18,785 nt of DNA, taken from the NCBI GenBank assembly GCA_019752835.1, contig JAIELR010000166.1, forward strand, positions 1-18,785. Direction: 5' to 3'. Below, piece by piece: positions 1 to 8,002 of this stretch. The notes below the pieces were generated by a model that did not search any database, had not been told where the DNA came from, and saw only the letters and a list, made by a program, of their open reading frames with translations. The stretch is from Gammaproteobacteria bacterium (GTDB lineage: Bacteria > Pseudomonadota > Gammaproteobacteria > UBA1113). Within the stretch, counting starts at the first letter, position 1. The number at the start of each line of letters is the position of its first letter. Made by a program: the position numbers and the translations under genes.

Positions 1-777
1 CAATACATCAAAGCCCATATCGCCTGGTCTGACGTGGCCTAAGATGGCATTGAGATTGGCACCGTCATAATATAATAAGCCACCTGCTTCATGAACAATG
101 CGGGCTACTTCTTGAATATTACGTTCAAAAACACCGACAGTTGAGGGATTAGTTAACATGATGCCCGCTGTTTGAGGGCCCACTGCGGCTCGCAGTTGAT
201 TTAAATCGATATCGCCCTCGGGACCTGTTTTAATTTCTTTTACCGTAAACCCACACATGACTGCGGTGGCTGGATTGGTGCCATGTGCCGCATCAGGCAC
301 AATAATTTCGGTTCGTTGGGTATCGCCGCGATCAAGGTGATAGGCACGTATCATGGCAACGCCGGCAAATTCACCTTGTGCACCTGCCATCGGCGTGAGC
401 GAAACGCCTTTCATACCGGTGACAGATTTTAAGATATCTTGTAATTCATAAAGCGCTTGCATATATCCTTGACTATGTACGACGGGTGCGAGAGGGTGCC
501 GGTGGGCAAACTCAGGCAAGACTGCCAAATCTCGAGTGGCCCATGCATTATATTTCATGGTGCAAGAGCCTAAGGGATAAAACTGGGTGTCTATCGAGAA
601 ATTTTTCTGTGATAGGCGGGTATAGTGACGCACAGCATCTAGTTCACTGACTTGAGGTAAGTGTGTTTTTGTTTGTCGCAAAAGTGCAGGGGGTAAACCT
701 GTATCTTCAACCAACGGTGCTTTTACTTGCAAGGCATGAGCAGAACGGTTTAATTCACTGAGTTCAAAAATTAACAT
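1..777 (-). CDS. gcvPB: Glycine dehydrogenase (decarboxylating) subunit 2, partial
   Basis: C-terminal half of the two-subunit P-protein of the glycine cleavage system, which decarboxylates glycine with pyridoxal phosphate and passes the aminomethyl group to lipoyl GcvH in the cytoplasm. The first 259 codons are present; the 3' part runs off the window edge. Visible family motifs are GSCTMKYN (about residues 70-77), AHGTNPA (164-170) and YYDGAN (236-241). The lysine that binds PLP lies further on in this family and so is outside the window. The ATG at 777 overlaps the end of gcvPA by 7 bases (ATGTTAA), so the two are almost certainly one translationally coupled operon. No sign of damage in the visible part. 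Confidence 0.95.
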   Translation of the reverse strand, partial: MLIFELSELNRSAHALQVKAPLVEDTGLPPALLRQTKTHLPQVSELDAVRHYTRLSQKNFSIDTQFYPLGSCTMKYNAWATRDLAVLPEFAHRHPLAPVVHSQGYMQALYELQDILKSVTGMKGVSLTPMAGAQGEFAGVAMIRAYHLDRGDTQRTEIIVPDAAHGTNPATAVMCGFTVKEIKTGPEGDIDLNQLRAAVGPQTAGIMLTNPSTVGVFERNIQEVARIVHEAGGLLYYDGANLNAILGHVRPGDMGFDVL

Positions 778-2171
778 GATACTTCTCCCACTGCCGCTGA
801 TGCCATGAGTTTTGTTAACGCCATCCGTAGTGCTTGATGGTATTCCTGTATATCGTCCAATGTTTTGGTTTCGGTAATGCAAACCAGCAACGCATTGGAA
901 AGCGCAGGAAAAGTTACACCCAGATCATAGCCTGCTTGGATTCCTTGTTTCGCCATCTCATCGATTACTTTGCTTGCTTTAACGGGGAGTTTTAACGCTA
1001 CTTCATGAAAATGATGGTCCTCATAAAGCGGATGTATGCCTTTAATGTCTGACATAAGTTCAACAAATTTTTGTGTGTTTTGATAAGAAGCCAGTGCCAT
1101 CCGACGCAAACCTTCTTCGCCCAGCAAACTCATAAAGATGGTTGCAGCGGTAACGGCTAAGCCTTGATTGGTACAAATATTGGAGGTCGCCTTTGCACGA
1201 CGAATATGCTGCTCACGGGCTTGTAATGTCAATGTGAATCCTTGTTTACCCTCTTTATCGACCGTTCGTCCCACCAAACGCCCAGGCATTTGACGCACTA
1301 AAGCCATTCGAGTGCACATAAACCCAAAATAAGGGCCGCCTGATGTAAGAGGAATGCCTAAGGGTTGACCTTCGCCACAAACAATATCAGCCCCTTTTTC
1401 GCCCCAGCTTCCCGGTTCTTTAAACAGAGCCATAGCAATAGGATTAACCATTGCAATAACGAAGAGATGGTGTGCATGGGCCCAATTTGTGAGGATATCT
1501 ACCTCTTCAAGTTGTCCAAAAAAATTGGGTTGCTGAATGACAAGAGCTGCCGCCTCAATAGCCACATTCTCGGGTATTAATTCAAGCGATATTTTGCCAG
1601 TTTTTTCATTAAATGGAATCTCAATAAGACGAATGCCTTGAGCTGTTACAAGAGCTTCAGCCACTTGACGATAATGGGGATGCAAATTACCCGCCACTAA
1701 AATGGTTTTGCTGGGATGATTTTTAGGTAAGCTGCGTATCGCCATCAAAATCGCTTCAGCTAAGGCTGAGGCACCATCATAAAGTGACGCATTAGAGACC
1801 TCCATGCCCATTAAACTGGCCATCATGGTTTGATATTCATAGAGGAGCTGTAACGTTCCTTGACTGGCTTCAGCTTGATAGGGTGTGTAAGCCGTCAAAA
1901 ATTCTCCGCGAGTAGCGAGTCCCCAAACTGCCGCTGGAATGTGATGTTCATAGGCCCCGGCGCCGATAAAGCAGGTTTTGAATCGATCTTTATTAGCCAG
2001 ATTTTGCATTAAACGAGTCATTTCCATCTCGTTTAATCCCTCTGGAATGTCTGTTTGCACAGTTGTTTGCAATTTTTGAGGGATTTCGTCAAACAGGTCT
2101 TGAATATTTTTTACGCCAATAGCGTCAAGCATGGCGGTGATATCGTTTTGTGTGTGGGGAATAAAGGGCAT
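771..2171 (-). CDS. gcvPA: Glycine dehydrogenase (decarboxylating) subunit 1
   Basis: N-terminal half of the split P-protein, forming the glycine decarboxylase complex with GcvPB. It has 466 aa, slightly over the usual 440-450. Recognisable blocks are [15 protein letters not shown] (about 69-83), [16 protein letters not shown] (near 93-108) and [13 protein letters not shown] (about 213-225). The ATG at 2171 has a strong AGGAGG ribosome-binding site 4-5 bases upstream, which fixes the start. It is the first gene of its transcript here: gcvT and gcvH, which precede it in many gammaproteobacteria, are absent and a divergent regulator occupies that side. No glycine riboswitch was recognised in the 249-bp upstream gap. 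Confidence 0.96.
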   Translation of the reverse strand: MPFIPHTQNDITAMLDAIGVKNIQDLFDEIPQKLQTTVQTDIPEGLNEMEMTRLMQNLANKDRFKTCFIGAGAYEHHIPAAVWGLATRGEFLTAYTPYQAEASQGTLQLLYEYQTMMASLMGMEVSNASLYDGASALAEAILMAIRSLPKNHPSKTILVAGNLHPHYRQVAEALVTAQGIRLIEIPFNEKTGKISLELIPENVAIEAAALVIQQPNFFGQLEEVDILTNWAHAHHLFVIAMVNPIAMALFKEPGSWGEKGADIVCGEGQPLGIPLTSGGPYFGFMCTRMALVRQMPGRLVGRTVDKEGKQGFTLTLQAREQHIRRAKATSNICTNQGLAVTAATIFMSLLGEEGLRRMALASYQNTQKFVELMSDIKGIHPLYEDHHFHEVALKLPVKASKVIDEMAKQGIQAGYDLGVTFPALSNALLVCITETKTLDDIQEYHQALRMALTKLMASAAVGEVSC

Positions 2172-2235
2172 GGGGCCTCCTTGGTACGGTCATAGTGCGC
2201 AGTAATCTTCATTGGTGGGTAGTATACCATTCAGT

Positions 2236-2264
2236 TATAAAGATGCGAATGGGTATGCAATCAA
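2236..2264 (-). promoter_or_regulatory. Candidate sigma-70 promoter of gcvPA-gcvPB
   Basis: Read on the minus strand: -35 TTGATT (2264-2259), 17-bp spacer, -10 TTTATA (2241-2236), about 65 bp before the gcvPA start. An imperfect inverted repeat, GTATACCATTC (2222-2232) and GAATGGGTATGC (2247-2258), brackets the -10 box and might be an operator. The call rests on consensus match only. Confidence 0.45.
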
Positions 2265-2356
2265 CACGAAAAACCATTAACGCATTGTTTTAAAACGCAA
2301 TTTATTTTGATAAACGATATTGTAGTCTTATTGTTAATGAAATGTGTAAATTTTTC

Positions 2357-2384
2357 TTGAAATTATACCCAAATGGAGTATATT
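2357..2384 (+). promoter_or_regulatory. Promoter with operator-like palindrome before the XRE gene
   Basis: -35 TTGAAA (2357-2362), 16-bp spacer, -10 TATATT (2379-2384). The spacer and -10 lie in an imperfect 19-bp palindrome (2364-2382, TATAC at one end and GTATA at the other), a good position for autorepression by the downstream HTH protein. Promoter match is good; the operator role is inferred. Confidence 0.5.
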
Positions 2385-2420
2385 TTAAAGCGCTCAAAAA
2401 AATGTTAGAGAGATGGCAAG

Positions 2421-2744
2421 ATGAGTAAGTATAAAAAACGCAATTTGTTTGAAGAGTTATCCTTAGGAATTGAAGAAATTTCTGAACATAAAACAGGTAA
2501 ATTAACGCTTCGAACACAAAAAATTGAAAAAAAACCTGTACTCAAAGCAAATGCAGAACTTATACGTGAAATACGTGAAAAGTTGCATATGTCACGCAAT
2601 GTTTTTGCATTGAAGCTTCGCGTTTCGCCTCGGACGCTTGAAAAGTGGGAGCAAGGAAGAGCTGAGCCCAATGTACAGGCAGCAGCATTAATACGTATGG
2701 TGCATAAATATCCAGATACGTTACAAAGGCTTGATGAACTTTAA
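2421..2744 (+). CDS. XRE-family HTH regulator, HigA/NadS-type antitoxin without visible toxin
   Basis: A 107-aa DNA-binding protein. Residues about 46-100 form a Cro/CI-type helix-turn-helix (MSRNVFALKL, then RTLEKWEQGRAEPN), a signature of the antitoxin-like family usually encoded just downstream of a RelE/HigB-type mRNA interferase. The N-terminal 40 residues are charged, as is usual for this group. No toxin is found: the 249 bp upstream hold only a promoter and the gcvPA leader, and the gene 12 bp downstream is an oxidoreductase. It is therefore an orphan antitoxin or a regulator recruited to control its neighbour. The short gap to the SDR suggests one mRNA, probably autoregulated at the palindrome on its promoter. 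Confidence 0.8.
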   Translation: MSKYKKRNLFEELSLGIEEISEHKTGKLTLRTQKIEKKPVLKANAELIREIREKLHMSRNVFALKLRVSPRTLEKWEQGRAEPNVQAAALIRMVHKYPDTLQRLDEL

Positions 2745-2756
2745 AGGAATCCAATT

Positions 2757-3545
2757 ATGAATCGTGTATCAGACAAAATCATTATCGTCACAGGTGGTGC
2801 TTCGGGCATCGGAGAGGCAGCCTGTAAATTATTAGCAAAAGAAGGCGCTCGAGTTGCCTTATTGGATATCAATATTGACCGTGGCAATGCAATTGTTGAC
2901 ACGATTTGCTCTGAAGGTGGTCAGGCTCAATGTTGGCAAATGAATGCCAGTAGTGAAAAAGAGGTTGAGTCTGTATTTCACGCTATTGTAGACACATGGG
3001 GTCGAATCGACGTTCTGGTGAACAATGTCGGTATTATTGGCGACAACAAACCCACGCATGAAATCACTGAGGCGGAGTGGGATAAGGTCATGAATGTGAA
3101 TGTAAAAAGTGTGCTGTTTTGTACTAAGTACGCTATTCCTGTTTTTAAAAAAATCGGCTCGGGTTGTATCGTCAATATATCGTCTTTACATGGATTATTA
3201 GGCACACCGGATTATCCAGCGAATCATGCATCCAAAGCAGCTGTTCGCCTTATGACAAAGACCGATGCCATGCTCTATGCCAAAGATAATATTCGCGTTA
3301 ACTCTATTCATCCCGGTTATATCTGGTCGCCGTTATTAGAAGAAGTGGCTCGAAAATCGGCAATGGGTTATGACGAGTTTCGTGCACAACATGACAAAAT
3401 TCAACCTCTAGGGCGCATGGGAAAACCTGATGATGTTGCTTATGCAATACTTTATCTAGCCTCAGATGAGTCCGCTTTTATGACCGCGAGTGAGCTGGTT
3501 ATTGATGGGGGTGTATTTGGCGGACAACTCATCAACAGTATTTAA
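2757..3545 (+). CDS. Short-chain dehydrogenase/reductase with catalytic Tyr replaced by Asn
   Basis: A 262-aa classical SDR with a Rossmann fold. The nucleotide-binding motif TGGASGIG is at 12-19, the NNVG variant of NNAG at 89-92, the catalytic-type Ser at S143 (NISSLHG) and the Lys at K160. The family's YxxxK active site reads NHASK here: residue 156 is Asn (codon AAT at 3222-3224) where the close family pattern has Tyr, one base away (TAT). The C-terminal part (RVNSIHPGYIWSP, then the IDGG end) resembles hydroxysteroid/glucose dehydrogenase-like SDRs. The substrate is unknown, and without Tyr normal oxidoreduction is doubtful. An AAGGA ribosome-binding site overlaps the end of the upstream XRE gene, 12 bp away, so the two are likely co-transcribed. 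Confidence 0.88.
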   Translation: MNRVSDKIIIVTGGASGIGEAACKLLAKEGARVALLDINIDRGNAIVDTICSEGGQAQCWQMNASSEKEVESVFHAIVDTWGRIDVLVNNVGIIGDNKPTHEITEAEWDKVMNVNVKSVLFCTKYAIPVFKKIGSGCIVNISSLHGLLGTPDYPANHASKAAVRLMTKTDAMLYAKDNIRVNSIHPGYIWSPLLEEVARKSAMGYDEFRAQHDKIQPLGRMGKPDDVAYAILYLASDESAFMTASELVIDGGVFGGQLINSI

Positions 3546-3627
3546 TTGTTGAAGGTTTGGAAAAAAAATAGGTGTGCACTCAATTCAATATGCGCTCAGC
3601 ACCCCTAATTTAAATTTACCTTTGAGT

Positions 3628-3648
3628 AAAGGGGTTTGCGCCCCTTTT
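3628..3648 (+). terminator. Hairpin terminator after the XRE-SDR pair
   Basis: AAAGGGG (3628-3634), loop TTTGCG, CCCCTTT (3641-3647), a 7-bp perfect stem with four Ts at its 3' side. It lies about 80 bp after the SDR stop and before the next promoter. The T-run is mostly inside the stem, so termination strength is uncertain. Confidence 0.5.
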
Positions 3649-3696
3649 GAACTCCTTACGGTAGAAAGCACGTTTTTAATTTTGACTAAAAACTGC

Positions 3697-3726
3697 TTGA
3701 TTAGTAGGGTGTCCATTTGTTATAAT
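3697..3726 (+). promoter_or_regulatory. Strong extended -10 promoter before the small RNA and abi gene
   Basis: -35 TTGATT (3697-3702), 18-bp spacer, perfect -10 TATAAT (3721-3726) preceded by TGT, an extended -10. The predicted start is about 3732-3734, so transcription begins only a few bases before the hairpin at 3738 and not at the abi gene itself. Confidence 0.7.
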
Positions 3727-3732
3727 TAGCAT

Positions 3733-3789
3733 AACAAAACCCGCTAAGGCTATGCTTTATGTATCCTCAAACTGGCGGGTTATTTTTTT
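3733..3789 (+). ncRNA. Candidate short structured RNA with its own terminator, upstream of abi
   Basis: From the promoter at 3697-3726 the predicted transcript is about 57 nt. Its outer stem is AACCCGC (3738-3744) with GCGGGTT (3775-3781), followed at once by A and seven Ts (3783-3789), which makes an intrinsic terminator. Inside the 30-nt loop a weaker nested stem pairs GG/CC (3748-3749 with 3765-3766) and U-A/G-U pairs between 3751-3754 and 3761-3764. The abi ribosome-binding site begins directly after the T-run, so abi expression from this promoter requires read-through, as in RNA-antitoxin modules where a short RNA precedes a toxin gene. The element could also be a simple attenuator. No sequence search was possible. 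Confidence 0.6.
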
Positions 3790-3798
3790 AGGGTAGCA

Positions 3799-4713
3799 AT
3801 GAAGTTTAATAAACCTGCCAAAACCATTGAGGAGCAACTTGCTCTCCTTATTGAGCGGGGCTTGATTGTTGAAGATCGCATTAGTGCAATGCATTATCTT
3901 CGTCACCTCAACTATTACCGTCTTGCTGCCTATTGGCTTCCCTTCGAAAGTACTCACTTCCCCCATCGTTTTATTGAAAACACTCGATTTGAGCAAGTGT
4001 TAAACTATTATTTATTTGATCGTGAATTACGCATATTGTTACTGGGCGTGATTGAGTTGATTGAAGTCTCCCTTAGAACACAATGGGCTTACCATCTCTC
4101 ACATCAATATGGCTCGCATGGCTATCTTATCAATACCAAAGCCATGCAGAAAAATAGTCAACGTTTTGACATGAATTGTCATTCACTCCAAGAGCAAATC
4201 AATCGCAGTGACGAGGAGTTTATTAAGCATTATAAAAAAACATATGATGAAGCTTTCCCGCCTGCCTGGGTCAGCTGTGAAATTATGTCACTTGGACTGC
4301 TTTCTAAGTTTTATAGCAACTTACGCGCTTATGGTGTTAGACAAAAAATGGCAACTACCTATGGCATGGATGAGGGCTTTTTAGAGGGTGCGATGGAGCA
4401 TATTTGCTATATACGAAATATTTGTGCTCACCATAGTCGATTATGGAATCGACATCTCACAAAGAAAATGCCTTTACCAAAAGGAAAGCCTACGGGTTTA
4501 CGCGAAAACATGAATATTGATGCTGAGCACAATCTTTATAACAGCCTCGTCCTTCTTCAACATTTCATTGGTGTTATTTCTCCCGCGCATGGTTGGGCAA
4601 CAAAATTATTCGATTTGATTCAGCTTTATAAAATTGATCTAAGTAAAATGGGCTTTCCTGAAAATTGGTTACAATTACCTATTTGGCAACCGATTCTCCT
4701 GGAGAAAATATGA
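3799..4713 (+). CDS. Abi_2 family (AbiD/AbiF-like) HEPN protein
   Basis: A 304-aa protein of the abortive-infection Abi_2 family, whose members act in phage defence and are related to HEPN RNases. The N-terminal signature HYLRHLNYYRLAAYW is at 32-46, a helical segment FDRELRILLLGVIELIEVSLR at 73-93, and the HEPN R-x4-H motif RNICAH at 206-211, followed by HSRLWNR (212-218). A second R-x5-H (R93-H99) sits in the first helical domain. It is full length for the family. The ATG at 3799 has AGGG 5 bases upstream, immediately after the T-run of the small RNA. The last four bases (ATGA) are shared with the next gene. The likely role is an RNA-cleaving or growth-arresting toxin restrained by the adjacent RNA; the family call is firm, the mechanism inferred. 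Confidence 0.88.
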   Translation: MKFNKPAKTIEEQLALLIERGLIVEDRISAMHYLRHLNYYRLAAYWLPFESTHFPHRFIENTRFEQVLNYYLFDRELRILLLGVIELIEVSLRTQWAYHLSHQYGSHGYLINTKAMQKNSQRFDMNCHSLQEQINRSDEEFIKHYKKTYDEAFPPAWVSCEIMSLGLLSKFYSNLRAYGVRQKMATTYGMDEGFLEGAMEHICYIRNICAHHSRLWNRHLTKKMPLPKGKPTGLRENMNIDAEHNLYNSLVLLQHFIGVISPAHGWATKLFDLIQLYKIDLSKMGFPENWLQLPIWQPILLEKI

Positions 4714-5456
4714 AGAAAGTTATTGTTATCACAGGCTCAAGCCGTGGAATCGGTGCTGCAACAGCACTTAAAGCGGCAGCGTTAGGATATGCAGTATGTA
4801 TTAATTACGTACGGGACCATGATGCTGCAAATGCTATTGTAAAGAAAATCCAAGATCAACAGGGTAAAGCGATCGCAATTTGTGCCGATGTAAGTCAAGA
4901 AATAGACGTCAAAAAATTATTTAACCTTGTCGATGATAAACTTGGCACGGTGAATGCTCTTGTTAACAATGTCGGTATATTGGAAAACAAAATGCGTCTT
5001 GATCAAATGACTATGGCAAGGCTCAATAAAATTTTTACAACGAATATTACAAGTCATTTCCTTTGTGCCAGCCAAGCTGTAAGGCGTATGTCAACAAAAA
5101 AAGGAGGGAATGGTGGTGCTATTGTGAACGTGTCTTCAGCAGCTTCACGTTTAGGCTCTGCAGGTGAATATATTGATTATGCCGCTTCAAAAGGAGCAAT
5201 TGACACCTTAACTATAGGGTTAGCTCGGGAAGTCGCTGACGAAGGAATACGAGTTAATTGTGTCAGACCTGGCTTTATTTATACGGATATTCATGCTGAT
5301 GGAGGAGAGCCAAATCGTGTTGATCGTATAAAAAACGAATTACCATTAAAACGCGGCGGGACTCCTGAAGAAGTTGCTAATGCTATTTTGTGGTTGCTAT
5401 CTGAAGAAGCCTCTTATGTAACGGGTGCCTTTATTGACGTTGCTGGCGGGCGTTAA
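4710..5456 (+). CDS. YgfF-like short-chain dehydrogenase
   Basis: A 248-aa classical SDR closely resembling E. coli YgfF, a putative NAD(P)-dependent sugar or aldehyde oxidoreductase. Visible features are TGSSRGIG at 8-15, NNVG at 86-89, S143 in VNVSSAASRLGS, the intact catalytic Y157-xxx-K161 (DYAASKGAID), RVNCVRPGFIYT at 181-192 and the ending FIDVAGG. The start chosen is the ATG at 4710, which overlaps the abi stop (ATGA) and has GGAG 6-8 bases upstream; an in-frame start at 4665 would add 15 residues not typical of the family. The overlap implies translational coupling with abi. Unlike the SDR at 2757 its active site is complete. Substrate unknown. Confidence 0.9.
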   Translation: MKKVIVITGSSRGIGAATALKAAALGYAVCINYVRDHDAANAIVKKIQDQQGKAIAICADVSQEIDVKKLFNLVDDKLGTVNALVNNVGILENKMRLDQMTMARLNKIFTTNITSHFLCASQAVRRMSTKKGGNGGAIVNVSSAASRLGSAGEYIDYAASKGAIDTLTIGLAREVADEGIRVNCVRPGFIYTDIHADGGEPNRVDRIKNELPLKRGGTPEEVANAILWLLSEEASYVTGAFIDVAGGR

Positions 5457-5462
5457 TTGTTT

Positions 5463-6005
5463 TCATTTTTTCATCTTTGTGACTTTTCGAGTGATTTCAA
5501 AAAAAGGCAGTTTAATCTTAAAACTAGTTTCATGTTGACTCACTGTTAACTCATTGTCTAATAAATTGGTAATTATCTCAGTACTGTTTTCAAATATTTT
5601 TACTCTTTGCACATCCGTTGTGGCTTTGGAAAATTGATATACCGATTGGGTTAATTCTTTTATTTGAGCAAAGGTATCGATAATTGCAATCGTGGTTTTA
5701 ATAGCTTGTGGGCTTTTAAGAATCGTCGCAAGCATGTATAAACCGCGTTCAGTAAAGGCGATAGGTGCCTTAACTTTGCCGCCCTTTATTGAAGTCGCAA
5801 TTTGCGACTTCAATAATATCCATTCGTCTGTTGTAAGTTCGATTAAATAGCTAGGTGGAAATTTTTCTGGATTTCGACTAACTGCTTCATTAATTCTCTT
5901 TGTTTCAACACCATAAAGTTCTGCTACATCGTTGTCTAATATAACTTTTTGGTCACGAATCTCAATAAGCTTAGCTTTAACTTTATCATATGTGATTAAT
6001 TGCAT
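5463..6005 (-). CDS. ORF6N-domain protein (phage-type DNA-binding)
   Basis: A 180-aa protein with an N-terminal ORF6N domain (about residues 5-90; VILDNDVAELYGVETKRINEAV followed by RNPEKFPPSYLIELT), a domain found in phage antirepressor-like and KilA-N-type proteins and in scattered chromosomal genes. The central TERGLYMLATILKS (about 85-98) is also typical. Residues 105-180 are predicted helical and lack a known domain. The start at 6005 has AGGAAT upstream. Its stop lies 6 bp from the stop of the convergent YgfF-like gene, with no clear terminator between. It stands alone with its own promoter and is likely a prophage or mobile-element remnant serving as a regulator. Confidence 0.85.
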   Translation of the reverse strand: MQLITYDKVKAKLIEIRDQKVILDNDVAELYGVETKRINEAVSRNPEKFPPSYLIELTTDEWILLKSQIATSIKGGKVKAPIAFTERGLYMLATILKSPQAIKTTIAIIDTFAQIKELTQSVYQFSKATTDVQRVKIFENSTEIITNLLDNELTVSQHETSFKIKLPFFEITRKVTKMKK

Positions 6006-6067
6006 AATTATTCCTATGATTAGTTTATTCAGGTTTTTTCTAAAAATAAATTTATGTCATGTTTTTG

Positions 6068-6095
6068 ATTATACAGATCGCGAACATGAAAACAA
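6068..6095 (-). promoter_or_regulatory. Promoter of the ORF6N gene
   Basis: Minus strand: -35 TTGTTT (6095-6090), 16-bp spacer, -10 TATAAT (6073-6068), about 60 bp before the start codon. Perfect -10, weaker -35. Confidence 0.5.
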
Positions 6096-6153
6096 TCATT
6101 TTTAATTAATTCTTTAATGTGATATAAATAATTTTTACCCATGGAGATTATTT

Positions 6154-6831
6154 ATGCCCATACACGAATGGCCCGAAGAAGATCGGCCGAGAGAAAAATT
6201 ATTAAATAACGGTGTTGCGGTATTAAGTGATGCTGAATTATTGGCGGTATTAATCGGTAGTGGCACTAAAGGGAAAAGTGCCGTGGATGTTGGGCGGGCT
6301 CTGTTGATACAACGAGGGAGTTTGCGTAATTTATTCAATTGCGGAATCGATGAGCTATCTACCCTCGAGGGGATAGGAAAAGCAACCTTTGCGCGTATGC
6401 AAGCTGCATTAGAATTAAGTCGTCGCTGCTTTGGCGAAAAAATGAAGCGAAATACGCCCTTAGATTCTCCGCAAGCCACCCGTGCTTTTTTACATGCAAG
6501 TTTGCGCGACAAGGAGCATGAAGTATTCGGTGCCTTGATATTGGACAACCAACATCGTGTTATTACATTTGAGATTTTATTTGAAGGAACGCTTGACCAA
6601 TCGGTCGTTTATCCGCGTGAGTTTATTAAAAAAGTGTTGAAATACAATGCCGCTGCAGTAATTATTGTCCATAATCATCCGTCGGGATTGGCCACCCCAA
6701 GCCAAGCGGATATTGACATCACCAAGCAATTGTATCAAGCTCTCATGCCTATAGGTATTCGACTTTTAGATCATTTTATTGTGGGCGATGACGATGTGTT
6801 GTCGTTGCTTGAGCAGGGGCTGTTTCCTTGA
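6154..6831 (+). CDS. radC: RadC family JAB/MPN-domain protein
   Basis: A 225-aa RadC (UPF0758) protein. The N-terminal helix-hairpin-helix region (about 25-95, LSDAELLAVLIGSGTKG and LSTLEGIGKATFA) is followed by a JAB1/MPN metal-binding domain (about 105-225). Metal ligands of the JAMM type are visible: E123 in EHEVFG and H173-N-H175-P-S-G with D186. The start MPIHEWPEEDRPREKLL matches the conserved beginning of the family and has GGAG 8-11 bases upstream. The cellular role is unsettled despite the old name for a repair mutant. It is first in a close-packed plus-strand set with dut, thiN and yjdM. Confidence 0.96.
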   Translation: MPIHEWPEEDRPREKLLNNGVAVLSDAELLAVLIGSGTKGKSAVDVGRALLIQRGSLRNLFNCGIDELSTLEGIGKATFARMQAALELSRRCFGEKMKRNTPLDSPQATRAFLHASLRDKEHEVFGALILDNQHRVITFEILFEGTLDQSVVYPREFIKKVLKYNAAAVIIVHNHPSGLATPSQADIDITKQLYQALMPIGIRLLDHFIVGDDDVLSLLEQGLFP

Positions 6832-6856
6832 GTGATGATTATTAACAGGAAAAAAA

Positions 6857-7318
6857 ATGGACAAAAAAACGATTGAAATTAAAATTTTAGATAAACGCTT
6901 AGGTAACGATTTTCCCTTGCCCACTTATGCAACGGAAGGTTCAGCGGGTCTTGATTTGCGCGCCTGTATTGATGAGCCCTTACAGCTTTTGCCAGGACAA
7001 ACCAACTTGATCCCAACAGGCATGGCTATTCACATAGCCGATCCAGGTTTGGCTGCGATGATTCTTCCTCGCTCGGGCCTTGGGCATAAAAATGGAATAG
7101 TTTTGGGTAATTTGGTGGGTTTGATCGACGCCGATTATCAAGGACCTCTCATGGTTTCTTGTTGGAATAGAGGCAATGATGTCTTTACCTTAAATCCAGG
7201 TGATCGTTTGGCACAGATGATTATTGTTCCTGTTGTTCACGTTCATTTTAATCAAGTTGATGAGTTTACGCCTACTTCACGTGGTGAGGGTGGTTTTGGT
7301 AGCTCAGGAAAGCATTAG
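6857..7318 (+). CDS. dut: dUTP diphosphatase
   Basis: Trimeric dUTPase, 153 aa, hydrolysing dUTP to dUMP and pyrophosphate, which keeps uracil out of DNA and feeds thymidylate synthesis. All five family motifs are present: [10 protein letters not shown] (27-36), PRSGLG (71-76), [13 protein letters not shown] (84-96, with catalytic-type Asp and Tyr), GDRLAQMII (115-123) and [10 protein letters not shown] (142-151). AGGA lies 8-11 bases before the ATG. It starts 25 bp after radC and its stop shares one base with the start codon of the next gene, so it is translated from the same mRNA as thiN. Confidence 0.98.
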   Translation: MDKKTIEIKILDKRLGNDFPLPTYATEGSAGLDLRACIDEPLQLLPGQTNLIPTGMAIHIADPGLAAMILPRSGLGHKNGIVLGNLVGLIDADYQGPLMVSCWNRGNDVFTLNPGDRLAQMIIVPVVHVHFNQVDEFTPTSRGEGGFGSSGKH

Positions 7319-7962
7319 TGAATATCGCGATCGTTGCCAATGGTGAATTTATTTTCAACGCCGCGGTTGATTCGGTTCTTCGGCATGCAGAGATGGTCAT
7401 TGCAGCCGATAATGGAGGGGCTTACTGTTTAAAGCATGGCATTTTGCCTGATGTTTTAATTGGTGATTTCGATTCATTGCCTCCTCATTTGTTACAAGAG
7501 CTCAAAATTGCTGAGACGGTTATTATTGAATATCCCAAAGAAAAGAACGCCAGTGATTTGGAGTTAGCCCTTGATTATGCCCTCGAGCATGCGGCAACAG
7601 AAATTACCGTTCTTGGTGGATTGGGTAATCGCTGGGATATGAGTTTATCGACGCTTTTTTTGTTAAGCAACCCGCGATACGAGCGCATATTATTGACGAT
7701 AGTCACGCATGATCAACGGCTCCTCTTCGTGAATCCGCTGATGCCGCTGCTATTGACGGGACAACCTGGCGACATCGTTTCTCTATTACCACTTACGCCT
7801 ATTGTGAATGGCATTGAGACAGATCATTTGCATTATCCGCTTTCGAATGAGACCTTATACGCAAGCAGCACTCGAGGCGTCAGTAATCGATTAACCGATA
7901 ATAGCGCAAACGTAAGAGTGAAAGAGGGCGTATTGTTGTGCATTCATACCCCGCAAAGTTAA
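7318..7962 (+). CDS. thiN: Thiamine diphosphokinase
   Basis: A 214-aa cytoplasmic enzyme that transfers pyrophosphate from ATP to thiamine, making thiamine diphosphate. Family motifs: AADNGG (29-34), GDFDS (49-53), KNASDLELA (76-84) and the ATP-site [10 protein letters not shown] (100-109), where many family members have RxDH (here Met in place of His). The C-terminal beta-domain ends with [10 protein letters not shown] (about 183-192), typical for thiamine binding. The GTG start at 7318 overlaps the dut TAG by one base, so the pair is coupled. The yjdM gene follows 40 bp later. Confidence 0.92.
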   Translation: MNIAIVANGEFIFNAAVDSVLRHAEMVIAADNGGAYCLKHGILPDVLIGDFDSLPPHLLQELKIAETVIIEYPKEKNASDLELALDYALEHAATEITVLGGLGNRWDMSLSTLFLLSNPRYERILLTIVTHDQRLLFVNPLMPLLLTGQPGDIVSLLPLTPIVNGIETDHLHYPLSNETLYASSTRGVSNRLTDNSANVRVKEGVLLCIHTPQS

Positions 7963-8002
7963 CGGTGACCTATACCCCTGTAATAATCATAGGATTAAAA
8001 TA

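Noticed and set aside
2172..2420. Glycine riboswitch or lost toxin gene upstream of gcvPA / XRE gene
   Set aside because: No tandem aptamer-like pattern and no RelE/HigB-like open frame could be found on either strand.
4665..4709. Upstream start for the YgfF-like SDR
   Set aside because: It lies within abi, has no ribosome-binding site, and family members start at MKK-like residues just before the TGxxxGIG motif.
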